This document shows positions 16,047-26,659 of a stretch of 64,000 bases of DNA, in pieces. The translations under genes were made by a program, and so were the position numbers. Every line of letters starts with the position of its first letter. The stretch's first letter is position 1. The notes under the pieces are model-generated. The model saw nothing but the letters and a program-made list of their open reading frames with translations, was not told the origin of the DNA and searched no databases. The stretch lies in contig JAQBZO010000002.1 in the NCBI GenBank assembly GCA_027622195.1, positions 1 to 64,000 on the forward strand, in the 5' to 3' direction. The DNA comes from Planctomycetota bacterium. Its GTDB lineage: Bacteria; Planctomycetota; Phycisphaerae; Phycisphaerales; SM1A02.

Positions 16047-19000
16047 GCGGAAGAAGAGCAACACTTTCCCGAGGGGCGATTGTCCTGGAGCAATGCGCAC
16101 CACGCGCGCAGTGGCATCGGGTTCTGTTCTGGTCTTCAATTCAACCCCTTGTTGATCGACTGCGCTCGCGAGTTCTGTATTGATTGGAAGTTGAATACGA
16201 AGCGGCTCGCGACCTGCGCAGTCGATGACGGCGCCCGTGAGCTGTCCATCCGTCCATTCCATGTTGACGGCGAATCCTCCTCGTGCACGAAGTCCACGAA
16301 CAGATCCATCCTTCCAACTTGGTGGAAGTGCGGGCAACAAGTGCACGATGTGGCCCTGTTCAATGCGATCGGTCTTTCGACTGGGCGCATCGCTGGATGG
16401 GCGACCTGCCACTCGGTGACTTTGCAGAAGCATCTCGCAGATCCCCGCGGTGGCTCCGAAATTGCCATCGATTTGAAACGGAGGGTGATTGTCGAACAAG
16501 TTCGGCAGTGTGCTTGAGATCAAGAGTTGCTGAACATGCTGCCCCGCTGCGTGACCTTCTTGCAGCCGTGCCATCATGTTGATGAGCCATGCGCGGCTCC
16601 ATCCCGTGTGACCGCCTCCATTGGCGAGCCGATCGACGATCGATCGCGCAGCCGCAGCGGCAAGTTCAGGAGTTTCTTCGACGGTGATTTGCGTGGAAGG
16701 GTGAAGTGGATACAGATGGCTCATGTGGCGATGTCCAGGCTGTGCTTCCTTGAATGGTTCACGCCACTCCATGATGCGACCATCGGCTCCAATGGTTGGC
16801 GGACGAAGCTGCGCGCGCGCCTCGCGTACACGAATCATGAGGTGATCGTGACTCGCTCCAAGCACATCCGCCGCATCGAGTGTGCATGTAAAGAGGTCCC
16901 ACGCGATGGCTTGATCCATCGCATTGCCCATGGCGGTGTCTGCTTCCGCTCCATCAGCGGTGAAAAATGAGTTCTCAGGACTCGCACTCGGACCGCCAAT
17001 CAACTTCCCGTCAACAGGATCAATGGTGAGATAATCCAGCACAAATTCACATGCTTCGCGCAAGACGGGCCATGCGCGAGCGCGGAGATACTCCATGTCT
17101 CCGGTGAATGCGAAGTGCTCGTAGAGATGGCGCGACATCCACGCACCCCCCCACGGCCAGAGTCCCCAGACGGTGAGTCCAGAGGGCACCGTTGGACCCC
17201 ACAAGTCGGTGACATGATGGGCGACCCAGCCGGATGCGCCGTAGAGATTGCGCGCTGTTTCTCGTCCACGCACTCGAAGTCGTTCCACGAGATCGGTTGT
17301 TGGAAGATGACTTTCTGAAAGATTGGCAACCTCGCTCGGCCAATCATTCATCTGCATATTGATATTGATGTGGTAATCAGAGTTCCACGGGGCTTGCATC
17401 AGCGGATTCCACAGTCCCTGCAAATTGGCGGGTTCGTCTCCAGGCTGACTACTTGCATTCAAGAGGTAGCGTCCGAATTGAAAATAGGTTTCGATGAGAT
17501 CAGGATCGAAACTCTGGACTCCACTCGCGCGCAGTGCATCGAGGCGCACATCCGTGGCCATGGCCGCGCGCGTTGGATCACTCGTGCCGATGTCGAGCGA
17601 CACGCGGCGCATGCGCTCTCTCGTCCAGAGCCCCGCGCGGCTTTCGAGTGTCTCTTGCGAGGACAACGCCTTCTCAATCGTGCGCTCATTCGTGCCACCC
17701 AACATTGTGAAGGCGATCTCCTCATTCACAGGAACGCGTGCAGAATCGGGATGTTGCGCGTGTTGGACAATCAGTGCAGGATCGAAGTCAGTCTCTGCGG
17801 CGATGACGATCAACAATTGCTCGGCGTTCTCGACACGAAGCGTCTTGCCTTCCACGAGAATGACTCCGCCCACCGCAATCACGCGAGCGCGTGCTTCAAA
17901 GCGAACGCCATGTCTGGCATCTGATTCGGTCGCACCGCGCAGCACGAGCGTTCCCACGCCAGTCCCAGCGACGACACTCGCTGATCTTTCGAGGGCGCAC
18001 TCTGCACAACTTGCCTCGCGCTTGAGTTCGACGACTGCGTCGATAGGACCATCGCCCGTGGCGTTCAATCGATAGACAATGACCTCATCTGGTTTGGAGG
18101 CGCACACCGTCTCGAGAAATGCCTCGCCCGATTCAGTCCACCGCGCAAGAACTAAGCCTGATTCGAGATCCAGTGCGCGTCGATACGAGTTGATGTCCAT
18201 GTCGCTTCGAGTGATGGAGAGGTCGGCAAGCGGCTGGTAGCTGCGTGTGGGATTCTTGATGCGCAGCAACTTTTGCTGCGCGAGCGCTTGACCTTGGACA
18301 AACGCACCATCAAGCAACAACTGTCTGACTTGAGGAACCCACTGCGCTGCATCCGCCGCGCGCATGTCATCGTCGGTCCCCTGCCACACCGTGTCTTCGT
18401 TGAGTTGAATCAACTCGCGAAACGGATGGGCAAAGACCATGGCACCGATGCGCCCTTGTCCGATTGGAAATGCTTCGACCCATTTCAATGCGGGATGGTC
18501 GGACCAAATCACAGCGCCCTCTGGAGCAGGGTCTTGTGTTGGAAAAAGTGATGCGAGTTTTTGACCTGGCGCGGGAGCGGAAATGGCTGAAAATGCCTCT
18601 CCATCGCGCTTTGTTTCGTCTGGAGTTCCTGTCTTGCTCCACTGGGGATCGTCGCCTGCTCGCAGTTGCCAGACTCCAGCCAAATCGAGTGCGCCAAGAT
18701 CGCACCGCAATGTGATGGGACCACCAATGATGCCGCCCGAGCCTCCAAAGTCACAGACACGAATGGCGATCAGATTCCATGCGCCAGGGCGAATGGATGG
18801 TGCAGCGACTTCATAGCGGCGCGGTTGATCGGCGGCCGTTTTGGATGTGACGCAGTCGCCGAGTCCTCCGATGCGTGTGCCGTTGAAAAAGACTTCGTCT
18901 GCATCATCGATCGCCGCGCATGAAAAGTGAACGGCATGCCCACTCCACTCCCAAGGCACCTGAATCCACGCGCGGTACCAAGCGACGCCGTCGTACTCTC

Positions 19001-19157
19001 GAAAATCAGACGAGCGCACTTCCCAGGCACCTGGGACGGTGACAAGAGTCCAGTCATCGAGTGCACTCTTGGCAAGAGTGGCATTCGCGATGACGATCGA
19101 AGTGAGAAACGTACTGGACATCGCGAAGACCATCGGTCTTGCGCGTCTTTCGATCAT
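15954..19157 (-). CDS. GH95 alpha-L-fucosidase-like protein with N-terminal sugar-binding jelly-roll domain
   Basis: This 1067-aa enzyme probably cleaves alpha-1,2-L-fucose (or a related sugar) from glycans. After a weak signal-like N terminus, residues about 30-175 form a GH2-type carbohydrate-binding jelly roll ([27 protein letters not shown]). The GH95 part then starts at [20 protein letters not shown]. Active-site regions of the family are visible: [19 protein letters not shown] (two Asn), [12 protein letters not shown] (general acid Glu) and [17 protein letters not shown] (Asp). The start overlaps the stop of the M28 peptidase gene (ATGA), so the two are translationally coupled. The C-terminal tail after PLGKVLLFF is unusual and runs 93 bp into nuoA on the other strand; a frameshift near the end could have extended it. 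Confidence 0.88.
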   Translation of the reverse strand: MIERRARPMVFAMSSTFLTSIVIANATLAKSALDDWTLVTVPGAWEVRSSDFREYDGVAWYRAWIQVPWEWSGHAVHFSCAAIDDADEVFFNGTRIGGLGDCVTSKTAADQPRRYEVAAPSIRPGAWNLIAIRVCDFGGSGGIIGGPITLRCDLGALDLAGVWQLRAGDDPQWSKTGTPDETKRDGEAFSAISAPAPGQKLASLFPTQDPAPEGAVIWSDHPALKWVEAFPIGQGRIGAMVFAHPFRELIQLNEDTVWQGTDDDMRAADAAQWVPQVRQLLLDGAFVQGQALAQQKLLRIKNPTRSYQPLADLSITRSDMDINSYRRALDLESGLVLARWTESGEAFLETVCASKPDEVIVYRLNATGDGPIDAVVELKREASCAECALERSASVVAGTGVGTLVLRGATESDARHGVRFEARARVIAVGGVILVEGKTLRVENAEQLLIVIAAETDFDPALIVQHAQHPDSARVPVNEEIAFTMLGGTNERTIEKALSSQETLESRAGLWTRERMRRVSLDIGTSDPTRAAMATDVRLDALRASGVQSFDPDLIETYFQFGRYLLNASSQPGDEPANLQGLWNPLMQAPWNSDYHININMQMNDWPSEVANLSESHLPTTDLVERLRVRGRETARNLYGASGWVAHHVTDLWGPTVPSGLTVWGLWPWGGAWMSRHLYEHFAFTGDMEYLRARAWPVLREACEFVLDYLTIDPVDGKLIGGPSASPENSFFTADGAEADTAMGNAMDQAIAWDLFTCTLDAADVLGASHDHLMIRVREARAQLRPPTIGADGRIMEWREPFKEAQPGHRHMSHLYPLHPSTQITVEETPELAAAAARSIVDRLANGGGHTGWSRAWLINMMARLQEGHAAGQHVQQLLISSTLPNLFDNHPPFQIDGNFGATAGICEMLLQSHRVAGRPSSDAPSRKTDRIEQGHIVHLLPALPPSWKDGSVRGLRARGGFAVNMEWTDGQLTGAVIDCAGREPLRIQLPINTELASAVDQQGVELKTRTEPDATARVVRIAPGQSPLGKVLLFFRSVPAKDALLPRVDVRDHACTDKESDTRKEE

Positions 19158-21142
19158 CCGCCTCGCGCCTCGGATGCTTTGAGTGTGACCGCGATGTCCA
19201 ACATGGTCTCGCCGCGCAGTACGGTGAGTTTGACAACATCACCTGGCGCATGGGCCTTCAATTGCGTCATCAAGTCGGCAGCACCATTCATTTCTGCGGC
19301 ATTCCATGTGAGGATCACATCACCGGCAAGAAGTCCTGCCTCGGAAGCACTGGTGTTTTCGCTGACGCCTTCCACATGCAGTCCCTTGCCTGTATCGGTG
19401 TATCCAGGAGAGATACCGAACCGCACCTTCGCATACCCGCGGTCCTGCCCCTTCCCTTCCGACTTCGTGAAGACGAGTTTCGTCGGGTCGTTCGCCAGCA
19501 TCTCAATGAGTTCGTCCGCAAGATCGATCACTTTCAATGCGCCGCGGGGATCGACCGTCCATCCGTAATCGGTTGGCTTGTGATAGTCGTCGTGCACGCC
19601 GGTGAAGAGGAAGAGGACGGGAATGCCGACCTTATAGAAGGATGCGTGGTCACTCGGCCCTCGACCGCTTGGATCAGCGCGCACTGTGAGTCCGCTCGAC
19701 TCGAAAATGGGAGTGAGTTTCGCCATGAATCCTTCGGCGGTCTCAGTGCCTCCGACCGCGAGATCATTGCTTCGCAGACGACCGACCATGTCGAGATTGA
19801 CCATCGCGTTGATCTTGTCGGTGGGAAGTGATGGATGCTTTGTCCAGAAGTCAGACCCTTCAAGCCCGCTCTCTTCTGCACTAAACCCCATGAAGAGAAT
19901 CGAGCGGAGGTTTTCGGGGGCATCTTTGGCCGCATACTGCTCAGAGATACGACTGGCGAGCACCAACATGGCGCTCGTGCCGCTGGCATTGTCATCCGCG
20001 CCTGGATGGAGTTTCCCTCGATTGCGTGGGTCGGCTCCGAAGTAACCGTATCCCACGTGGTCAAAGTGTGCTCCAACGATGACCCACTCGTTGGCGAGTG
20101 TCCCCTTTCCTTGCAACACACCACCGACATTCCAAGTTTCGGTCACGCCGCGAGTGGTCTCGACTTCGATGGTGACCGGCTTGTCCGTTCGAAGCGCGAC
20201 GGTCTTCGCCGTGCCTTCGTCAGCGAGAAGTCGGAATGTTTTCAGTGAACGACCTTGTGGATCGGCACTCTTCACGAGCGCGTCCGCCGCAACTTCGTCC
20301 AGTTGAATGCATGGAATGTCGAGTCGATCTCCAAAGCGGCTCGTTGTGGTCGACTCGAGTCCCTTTCGAGCTCTCGCGCAGTCGGGAGGTGTCACCATGA
20401 TGATGCCCAACGCACCACGATTGGCAATCGCTTCAAACTTCGCTGCCGCTGAAGCATGGCTGCTGAATCGGCGATCGTCCCAACGACTGTTGCCCTTCTC
20501 GTCGAGTGGTTCGTAACGGAAAATCAAGGCGATTTTGCCCTTGAGGTCATCGTTGCTCGATGGCGCAAAAGAGGAGTATCCATCCTGCCCTTCTTCAATG
20601 GCGTATCCGGCGAAGACGATGGGAGCAGTCAACGAACCTGAACCGCTGTTTCCAAGGACAGCAAATTCCTTCCCTGCTTCAAGTGTCTTTCCATCCACAA
20701 TGACGGTGCTCGAAACCACCTTGGGTCCCGCGCCGGGGAGTTCAAACGGTTGGCGAAACTCGGTCCATGCGGATTCTCCTTCCACTTTTGGAAATGCAGG
20801 AAGGAGTCCATCTTGCTCAAAGTTCCACTGCACATACTCGGCGGCGAGTTCGTTGCCATGAAGTCCAGGGGCGCGCCCCTCGAAGAATGGGTTGGAAAGC
20901 GTCATGACGTGCTGATACCACTCTGCTCCTTCAACGCCGAGTTCCTCGAACCACGTGCGAAGGAATCCATCACCCTTTTCATCGTCGGGCGAATAGTTGT
21001 ACACGCTCACATCTCCTGGGATGATCACTCCTTTGACGGACGGGCTCTCGTCTTGCCCGAACGACGACGGGATCATCGCGAATGCGGGCACAGTCAAGAC
21101 CAATGTGAAGATGGAACGGCGGCAAGCAGTCAGAGGGATCAT
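19154..21142 (-). CDS. M28 family metallopeptidase with PA and PDZ domains
   Basis: This secreted aminopeptidase-like enzyme is about 662 aa. A signal peptide ([17 protein letters not shown]) is followed by a PA domain ([19 protein letters not shown]). The M28 di-zinc core has ligands in [33 protein letters not shown] and SDHASFY. A PDZ domain follows at the C terminus ([18 protein letters not shown]). It would release N-terminal amino acids from peptides in the periplasm or outside the cell. The start at 21142 (MIPLTACRR) has AGGAACT upstream, and the longer ORF reading to 21220 adds non-signal sequence. It is the first gene of an operon with the GH95 enzyme and is divergent from gcvP. Confidence 0.9.
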   Translation of the reverse strand: MIPLTACRRSIFTLVLTVPAFAMIPSSFGQDESPSVKGVIIPGDVSVYNYSPDDEKGDGFLRTWFEELGVEGAEWYQHVMTLSNPFFEGRAPGLHGNELAAEYVQWNFEQDGLLPAFPKVEGESAWTEFRQPFELPGAGPKVVSSTVIVDGKTLEAGKEFAVLGNSGSGSLTAPIVFAGYAIEEGQDGYSSFAPSSNDDLKGKIALIFRYEPLDEKGNSRWDDRRFSSHASAAAKFEAIANRGALGIIMVTPPDCARARKGLESTTTSRFGDRLDIPCIQLDEVAADALVKSADPQGRSLKTFRLLADEGTAKTVALRTDKPVTIEVETTRGVTETWNVGGVLQGKGTLANEWVIVGAHFDHVGYGYFGADPRNRGKLHPGADDNASGTSAMLVLASRISEQYAAKDAPENLRSILFMGFSAEESGLEGSDFWTKHPSLPTDKINAMVNLDMVGRLRSNDLAVGGTETAEGFMAKLTPIFESSGLTVRADPSGRGPSDHASFYKVGIPVLFLFTGVHDDYHKPTDYGWTVDPRGALKVIDLADELIEMLANDPTKLVFTKSEGKGQDRGYAKVRFGISPGYTDTGKGLHVEGVSENTSASEAGLLAGDVILTWNAAEMNGAADLMTQLKAHAPGDVVKLTVLRGETMLDIAVTLKASEARGG

Positions 21143-21224
21143 GGGGAGTTCCTGTGTCGAGTGGTGTGGCGAATCAACCACTTTACAACGGACTGCAGAA
21201 GGTAGGCAATGGGAGGGCACGCTA

Positions 21225-21252
21225 TTGGGATTTTGGTCGTTGTTCCTATAAT
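21225..21252 (+). promoter_or_regulatory. Predicted gcvP promoter
   Basis: TTGGGA (21225-21230) and a perfect TATAAT (21247-21252) are separated by 16 bp. The -10 ends 12 nt before the gcvP ATG, leaving only a 5-6 nt leader if transcription starts at the usual distance. There is thus no room for a glycine riboswitch. Confidence 0.6.
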
Positions 21253-21264
21253 CCCGCCCTCTCC

Positions 21265-24210
21265 ATGACTACTCAATCTGCCTCGATGTCTTCTACTCGC
21301 CTCCAATCCTCGACCGACCCAATCGCGCCGAATGACACATTCGCTCGTCGACACATTGGTCCGACCCCGTTCGATATTGAGCAGATGCTCGCAGTGGTTG
21401 GCTATCCATCACTCGATGCGATCACCGAGGCGGCCATGCCATCATTCATTCGCGTGAAGAGTGCGCTCACGATTCAGGATCCGACCAACACTCAGCTTTT
21501 TGCGACGCGCGGAGAGTACGAGACGCTTGCGTCGCTTCGTGTGCTGGCGTCGCAGAATGAAGTGTGGCGCACCTATATCGGAATGGGATACTCAGGAACG
21601 CTGACGCCTCCCGTCATCGCGAGAAACATTCTTGAGAATCCAGGTTGGTACACCGCCTACACCCCGTACCAAGCAGAGATTGCGCAAGGACGACTTGAGG
21701 CGCTGCTCAACTTCCAAACGCTCGTGACCGAACTCACTGGACTTCCAACAGCGGGTGCTTCGCTTCTCGATGAAGCGACCGCCGCAGCGGAAGCGCTCGC
21801 GATGTGCCTCTCGATTGCAGGCGGTGCGAAGCGTTCGTTCTTCGTCTCGGCTGATTGCCATCCACAGACGGTGGCCGTCTTGATGACGCGCGCCGATGCG
21901 CTTGGAGCAACACTCGAGATCGGTGATCCAGAAACCGCTGACTTCACAACGGGCGAGTATTGCGGTGCCCTCTTGGCGTACCCATCCACCGATGGAACGG
22001 TGCGTGATTGGAGTGCCACCGCTGCACGCATTCACGCTGCAGGAGCGCAAGTGGCCGCGGTGTGCGACTTGCTTTCACTGTGCTTGCTGACTCCTCCAGC
22101 AACATGGGGTGCCGACATTGCGATCGGTTCCGCACAGCGATTTGGTGTTCCACTTGGACTCGGTGGACCCCACGCAGCCTTCCTTTCCACTCGCGCTGAA
22201 CATGTGCGACGAATGCCCGGAAGGCTCATCGGCGTGAGTCGCGACGCGCAAGGGCAGACTGCGCTGCGCATGGCGATTCAAACTCGCGAACAGCACATCA
22301 AGCGCGACCGAGCGACCAGCAATATCTGCACATCACAGGTCTTGCTGGCGGTCATGGCTGGCATGTACGGCGTCTATCACGGTCCAGATGGACTCACCGC
22401 CATCGCCACACGCATTCACCGAGCCACAACGATGTTGGCTGCAGCGGTGAGTGCACTCGGACACACGGTGACGAACTCAACGTGGTTCGACACGATTCGT
22501 GTGCGACCTGCCGTTGGATGCGGCGCGGCTATTTTGACTGCCGCTGCATCAAAGCGCATCAACTTCAGAGAGTTTGCGGATGGATCCATCGGCATCGCGC
22601 TCGATGAAACCGTCCTTGCGAACGATCTCACAGACATCGTGGAGTGCTTCGCGGCGGGATCTAAGAAGGCTGCTCCATCGATTCACTCGTTCGCGTCGGC
22701 GAAGAGCCCGATCACTAGGACTCTCGCTCGTGTCGGAACATTCCTTCCGCAATCTGCATTCAACACGCACCGCAGTGAAAGTGAGTTACTGCGTTACATC
22801 AAGCGTCTTGAGAGCAAGGATCTTTCACTCTGTCACAGCATGATTCCACTTGGTTCATGCACGATGAAGTTGAATGCGACGAGCGAGATGCTTCCCGTCT
22901 CGTGGGCCGAGTTCTCGAACATTCATCCCTTTGCGCCCGCTGCACAGTGGAAGGGGTCGGCAACGCTCTTCGCGCAATTGGAGTCGTGGCTCTGCGAGGT
23001 GACCGGATTCGCAGGCGCAAGTCTTCAGCCCAACGCAGGAAGTCAGGGCGAATATGCGGGATTGCTCGTCATCCGCGCCTATCACGCACACCGAGGAGAA
23101 TCGAAGCGCACCATTTGTCTCATCCCCGAAAGCGCGCACGGCACCAATCCTGCGAGCGCGATTGTGGCTGGGATGCAAGTCGTTGCGATCGCCTGCAAAG
23201 CGGACGGGGAGATTGATCTCGACAGTCTTCGCGCCAAAGCGCATGAGCATCGTGACACACTCGCCGCGGTGATGATTACGTACCCGAGCACGCACGGCGT
23301 TTTTGAGACATCCATCAAGGAGGCGTGTGACATCGTTCATGCTGCGGGCGGACAGGTCTATATGGACGGCGCAAATATGAACGCGCAAGTGGGTCTGGCT
23401 CGTCCTGGTGATATCGGCGCGGATGTATGCCACCTCAACTTGCACAAGACTTTCTGCATTCCGCACGGTGGTGGCGGTCCTGGCGTCGGACCGATCTGCG
23501 TCGCGAGTCATTTGTGTGATTTCTTGCCTGGGCATCCCGTCGTGCGCCCTGCGAGCGCTGGACGATTCGCGATTGGCCCAGTGAGTGCTGCTCCCTACGG
23601 CAGCGCGAGCATTTTGCCGATTTCGTGGATGTACATCGCGATGATGGGATCGAACGGCATTCGTCTTGCAACGCAGGTTGCCATTCTCAATGCGAACTAC
23701 ATGGCGGCACGACTCGCCGGCCACTATCCCATCAAGTATGTCAACGCGAATGGACGATGCGCCCACGAGTTCATCATGGACTGCAATGGTTTCGAGAAGT
23801 CAGCGGGCATCAAGGTCGACGACATTGCGAAGCGATTGATGGACTACGGATTCCATGCTCCGACCATGAGTTGGCCAGAGGCTGGCATGTTGATGGTCGA
23901 ACCAACAGAAAGTGAAGGTCGCGCTGAACTCGACCGATTGTGTGACGCCTTCCTTCTCATTCGAGAGGAGATTCGCGCCATCGAAGAGGGACGCATGCCT
24001 CGCGACAACAATACTCTTCGCAACGCTCCGCACACCGCTTCAGTCGTCACGGCGGATCACTGGAACCGTCCCTACACGCGCGAGCAGGCTGCATACCCCG
24101 CCGGATGGTTGCGCGGTACGAAGTTCTGGCCAGCGGTCAGTCGGATCGATAACCCATTCGGAGATCGCAATCTCGTCTGCACCTGCGATGGGATGAGCGC
24201 CTACACATAA
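21265..24210 (+). CDS. gcvP: Glycine dehydrogenase (decarboxylating), full-length P-protein
   Basis: This 981-aa PLP enzyme is the P protein of the glycine cleavage system and decarboxylates glycine onto the lipoyl H protein. It is the single-chain form, unlike the split GcvPA/GcvPB of many bacteria. The N-terminal signature is [17 protein letters not shown]. The PLP lysine lies in [20 protein letters not shown]. The ATG at 21265 (MTTQSASM) is chosen because the ORF upstream includes the promoter. It is an orphan: no gcvT, gcvH or lpd is in the window. Usual family length is about 950-970, so the N terminus has a slightly longer tail. Confidence 0.97.
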   Translation: MTTQSASMSSTRLQSSTDPIAPNDTFARRHIGPTPFDIEQMLAVVGYPSLDAITEAAMPSFIRVKSALTIQDPTNTQLFATRGEYETLASLRVLASQNEVWRTYIGMGYSGTLTPPVIARNILENPGWYTAYTPYQAEIAQGRLEALLNFQTLVTELTGLPTAGASLLDEATAAAEALAMCLSIAGGAKRSFFVSADCHPQTVAVLMTRADALGATLEIGDPETADFTTGEYCGALLAYPSTDGTVRDWSATAARIHAAGAQVAAVCDLLSLCLLTPPATWGADIAIGSAQRFGVPLGLGGPHAAFLSTRAEHVRRMPGRLIGVSRDAQGQTALRMAIQTREQHIKRDRATSNICTSQVLLAVMAGMYGVYHGPDGLTAIATRIHRATTMLAAAVSALGHTVTNSTWFDTIRVRPAVGCGAAILTAAASKRINFREFADGSIGIALDETVLANDLTDIVECFAAGSKKAAPSIHSFASAKSPITRTLARVGTFLPQSAFNTHRSESELLRYIKRLESKDLSLCHSMIPLGSCTMKLNATSEMLPVSWAEFSNIHPFAPAAQWKGSATLFAQLESWLCEVTGFAGASLQPNAGSQGEYAGLLVIRAYHAHRGESKRTICLIPESAHGTNPASAIVAGMQVVAIACKADGEIDLDSLRAKAHEHRDTLAAVMITYPSTHGVFETSIKEACDIVHAAGGQVYMDGANMNAQVGLARPGDIGADVCHLNLHKTFCIPHGGGGPGVGPICVASHLCDFLPGHPVVRPASAGRFAIGPVSAAPYGSASILPISWMYIAMMGSNGIRLATQVAILNANYMAARLAGHYPIKYVNANGRCAHEFIMDCNGFEKSAGIKVDDIAKRLMDYGFHAPTMSWPEAGMLMVEPTESEGRAELDRLCDAFLLIREEIRAIEEGRMPRDNNTLRNAPHTASVVTADHWNRPYTREQAAYPAGWLRGTKFWPAVSRIDNPFGDRNLVCTCDGMSAYT

Positions 24211-24263
24211 GTTTTTGCATCTTCGGTTGGATTTTCTGAAAGAACACCTATATTCAGGCACCG

Positions 24264-25790
24264 ATGTCGTCCGCCCCCACTCCACTCTTGAAGGACGACG
24301 CCCCAGAGTCCGCCGAGGGAACTCCTTGTCATGATCCTCTGATCGGACTCGAGCCGGTCATTCGATTGCTTTCAAACTTGACCACCTGGGTGGATGCGAA
24401 TCGGTCGTTGATTCGAGAAGCGAATGCGATCCTCACGGCGCGCGCTGCGCAACTATTGTCCGAGGATGCGGTGGTCTTTCCACCAGCGATCATCGAAGTC
24501 ACAACGACCCTCGAGCGGATTGCGGAGTCTGTTGAACCGGCGACCGAGGTTCAACTCGACGAGAGTGTGTTGCTCGCAGAGATGTCCTCACTCATTGCCA
24601 AAAACTCTGGATTCATCGAGAGCAATCGAGCCACTCCCGACCACATTCGTGCACCGAAGTCAGACCACGGGTCAGAGTTCCTCAACACACTCTCTGCACA
24701 GTTTCAATCTGCGCAGTCGATGTGTCGCCTGATCTCGCGCGCGCTGCGCATTGAACGCGCGAGGCGCGGTGGTGAAGCGGACCGAGAAGCTTTGCTGCGA
24801 ATGCAACCCGATGTCGAGGCGGCTTTGCTCAAGGAGCGACTCACTCCGTGGCCATTTCGAGATTCGATTCGGTCCGTCGATGATGGGTCCTTGCTGTTTG
24901 CGGAAGAGTCGTACAGAGGTCTCTCGATTGCGTGTGGCGAGTTGTGCAATCTCATCGAGGATAAGAGAGCTGACCTCCTGCTTGGGGCGAAGCATTCGCA
25001 GCGAAAACTGCCTCTTCTTGAGTACCTGGCCCAACGCACTGCCACGCTGGCAAGTGCTGCTTTTCACGCATCGAAAGTGTGTGGGGCTGAAGCGTGTGTC
25101 GCGCAGACCGCCGCACACAAGGCACTTCGAGCGCTCGTCCGCGAAGATGCATTCTCGATCCCTTTGAAGAGACACATGGTGTTGGATGACCCCGCGAACC
25201 TCTCGGATGTACAGTCCGCGATTGACGCGCTCGAAATCGTCGCCGCTCGACGAACGACTTTTCACGCTGAGGCTGAGGCCGCGGTCGTCGAACGTGCTCG
25301 CCGTCGCAAGCACAAGTCAGTGGTCGATGATGGGATCGCGCCACAACGCTTTCTGTGTGTTGCCGACGCGCTTGACGCCGCTGAGCGGGAGTTCTTTAGC
25401 GATGATGGAACCACCGTCGTCGTGACGGCGAGTGCGCGTGGATCCGCGGAAGATTCCCCATTCGTTCGACCGGACGAGGTGTTTGCATTCTTCCAAGCAC
25501 TCGACCGCGTGTCGCGTGCTTGGGCGACGAATGTGCTTCAGAGATCCTTTCATGTGGCAATGCGTGAATATGGCTTCGACGATCAACCCATCTCGGATAC
25601 GGCCAAGACCCGATTTCGACGCCACTACATCATCCCGTGGCAGGGCGAACGCGTGTTGATGATGAATCACTTCACACTTGGATCACACAGTGCCAATACG
25701 TGCCTCTGCATTCACTGGTACCGAGATGAAGATCGTCGTCGGATTGTCGTGGGGCATTGCGGCATTCACCTTCCCAACACTCGCTCGTAG
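24264..25790 (+). CDS. Uncharacterised 508-aa protein
   Basis: I do not recognise this protein. It has no signal peptide or membrane helix. Residues 30-360 are predicted largely helical with many Arg/Glu/Ala. The last ~70 residues differ in character, being aromatic- and beta-rich (HYIIPWQGERVLMMNHFTLG, CLCIHWYRDEDRRRIVVGHC, GIHLPN), and look like a separate small domain. Similar C-terminal ends occur in uncharacterised bacterial proteins as far as I recall, but I cannot name the family. TATATT ends 9 nt before the ATG. It stands alone between gcvP and the LETM1-like gene, and codon usage looks like that of its neighbours. Confidence 0.75.
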   Translation: MSSAPTPLLKDDAPESAEGTPCHDPLIGLEPVIRLLSNLTTWVDANRSLIREANAILTARAAQLLSEDAVVFPPAIIEVTTTLERIAESVEPATEVQLDESVLLAEMSSLIAKNSGFIESNRATPDHIRAPKSDHGSEFLNTLSAQFQSAQSMCRLISRALRIERARRGGEADREALLRMQPDVEAALLKERLTPWPFRDSIRSVDDGSLLFAEESYRGLSIACGELCNLIEDKRADLLLGAKHSQRKLPLLEYLAQRTATLASAAFHASKVCGAEACVAQTAAHKALRALVREDAFSIPLKRHMVLDDPANLSDVQSAIDALEIVAARRTTFHAEAEAAVVERARRRKHKSVVDDGIAPQRFLCVADALDAAEREFFSDDGTTVVVTASARGSAEDSPFVRPDEVFAFFQALDRVSRAWATNVLQRSFHVAMREYGFDDQPISDTAKTRFRRHYIIPWQGERVLMMNHFTLGSHSANTCLCIHWYRDEDRRRIVVGHCGIHLPNTRS

Positions 25791-25835
25791 TGCGCGTGGA
25801 TCGGGTAAAATGGGGTGCTTTCCCGAAGAACACCC

Positions 25836-26231
25836 ATGTTCGGACCGAGCCCCACCCCATTTGATCCCTCACGCGACTACGGAGCAGTCCTCCCTAATTT
25901 GTTGCGTCAACCGCGCGCTGAACTTGAAGCTGGGGTTCAGAAGTTGCGCGTCTTGCTTTCCGCCGAGTCGGTGCAGACCCGCGAGATGTTGGAGATCTAT
26001 GCACGAGCCTCGACTGGAAAGGCTTCAAGGGAAGAAGTCGGCCGCGCCAATGATCAGATGATGGATCTCATCCGCCTCGCAGGTCTTGGGACATTTTTCA
26101 CGGTGGTTCCAGGAAGCATGCTGCTGCTTCCACTCATGGTCGCAGCGGCGACGCGCATGGGCATTCGGTTGCTGCCCGACACATGGGTCGATCCAGCGCC
26201 TCCCGAAAAGAAACAAGCCGCCCCAAAATGA
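25836..26231 (+). CDS. Small LETM1-like membrane protein
   Basis: The protein is about 131 aa. A helical, charged N-terminal part is followed by a hydrophobic segment (LAGLGTFFTVVPGSMLLLPLM) and LLPDTW, then a short Lys-rich tail. The pattern of a hydrophobic 'F-x-x-V-P-x-x-x-L-L-P' stretch ending in LPxT/SW resembles the core of LETM1-like proteins (ion exchange and ribosome-binding in mitochondria; unknown in bacteria). This is a weak similarity from memory. A GTG at 25815 is an alternative start; TAAAAT at 25806 may be the -10. The stop codon lies in the loop of a GC-rich hairpin. Confidence 0.6.
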   Translation: MFGPSPTPFDPSRDYGAVLPNLLRQPRAELEAGVQKLRVLLSAESVQTREMLEIYARASTGKASREEVGRANDQMMDLIRLAGLGTFFTVVPGSMLLLPLMVAAATRMGIRLLPDTWVDPAPPEKKQAAPK

Positions 26232-26238
26232 GGGCGGC
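26217..26238 (+). terminator. GC-rich hairpin at the end of the LETM1-like gene
   Basis: This is a perfect 7-bp stem GCCGCCC/GGGCGGC around the 8-nt loop CAAAATGA, which contains the stop codon. The position suggests termination or mRNA 3'-end protection. There is no U tract. Confidence 0.5.
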
Positions 26239-26265
26239 GAGTCTCAACTTTGCCTGCATAGTCCC

Positions 26266-26547
26266 TTAGCAGTCAAAAGCGTCGGTCGTGCTGGCGAGCT
26301 CACCTTCTTCCATGCAGAGGAAGTAGCGGCCAGCTGGTACGTGAAATCGGAAAGTCCCATCAGCTGGAAGTTCGGTGGTCATCTGGGCTATTCCAGAATT
26401 CTGTTCCACCAGCGACAGCGAAACTGCGGTTCCATTCATTCGCTGGTACTTCCCACTGATCCAATGCTTTTTTTCTTCGCCCGAAATACAACCGCTCCGC
26501 CAGATGAGGCCGCTCTCTAAATCTTGGATTGGTTTTCGGCGTGGCAT
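26266..26547 (-). CDS. Small protein with a carboxypeptidase-regulatory-like fold (doubtful gene)
   Basis: The product is about 93 aa from ATG 26547 (a GTG at 26568 is possible). The second half reads like one CarboxypepD_reg/transthyretin-type beta sandwich: NGTAVSLSL, ELPADGTFRFHVPAGRYFLC. There is no signal peptide. It lies 112 bp downstream of mgtE on the same strand. It could be a real small gene or the remnant of a longer exported protein that lost its N terminus. Confidence 0.35.
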   Translation of the reverse strand: MPRRKPIQDLESGLIWRSGCISGEEKKHWISGKYQRMNGTAVSLSLVEQNSGIAQMTTELPADGTFRFHVPAGRYFLCMEEGELASTTDAFDC

Positions 26548-26659
26548 CGAGTGGGGATCTCGCTCCACAAGAGTGTGAAATGCCGATTGTGATGCCTCCC
26601 CACGACAGAAAAGTGCGATTTTGGCTACTTTTGTCCAGCTGGGCGGTTATAGGGCTTCT

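Noticed and set aside
21143-21264. Possible glycine riboswitch before gcvP
   Set aside because: Only about 120 bp lie between the divergent genes, and the predicted -10 ends 12 nt before the ATG. No riboswitch-like conserved core was seen.
22855-23766. 303-aa minus-strand ORF inside gcvP
   Set aside because: It is a shadow of a highly conserved enzyme; the His/Arg/Cys-rich translation looks like reverse-strand noise.
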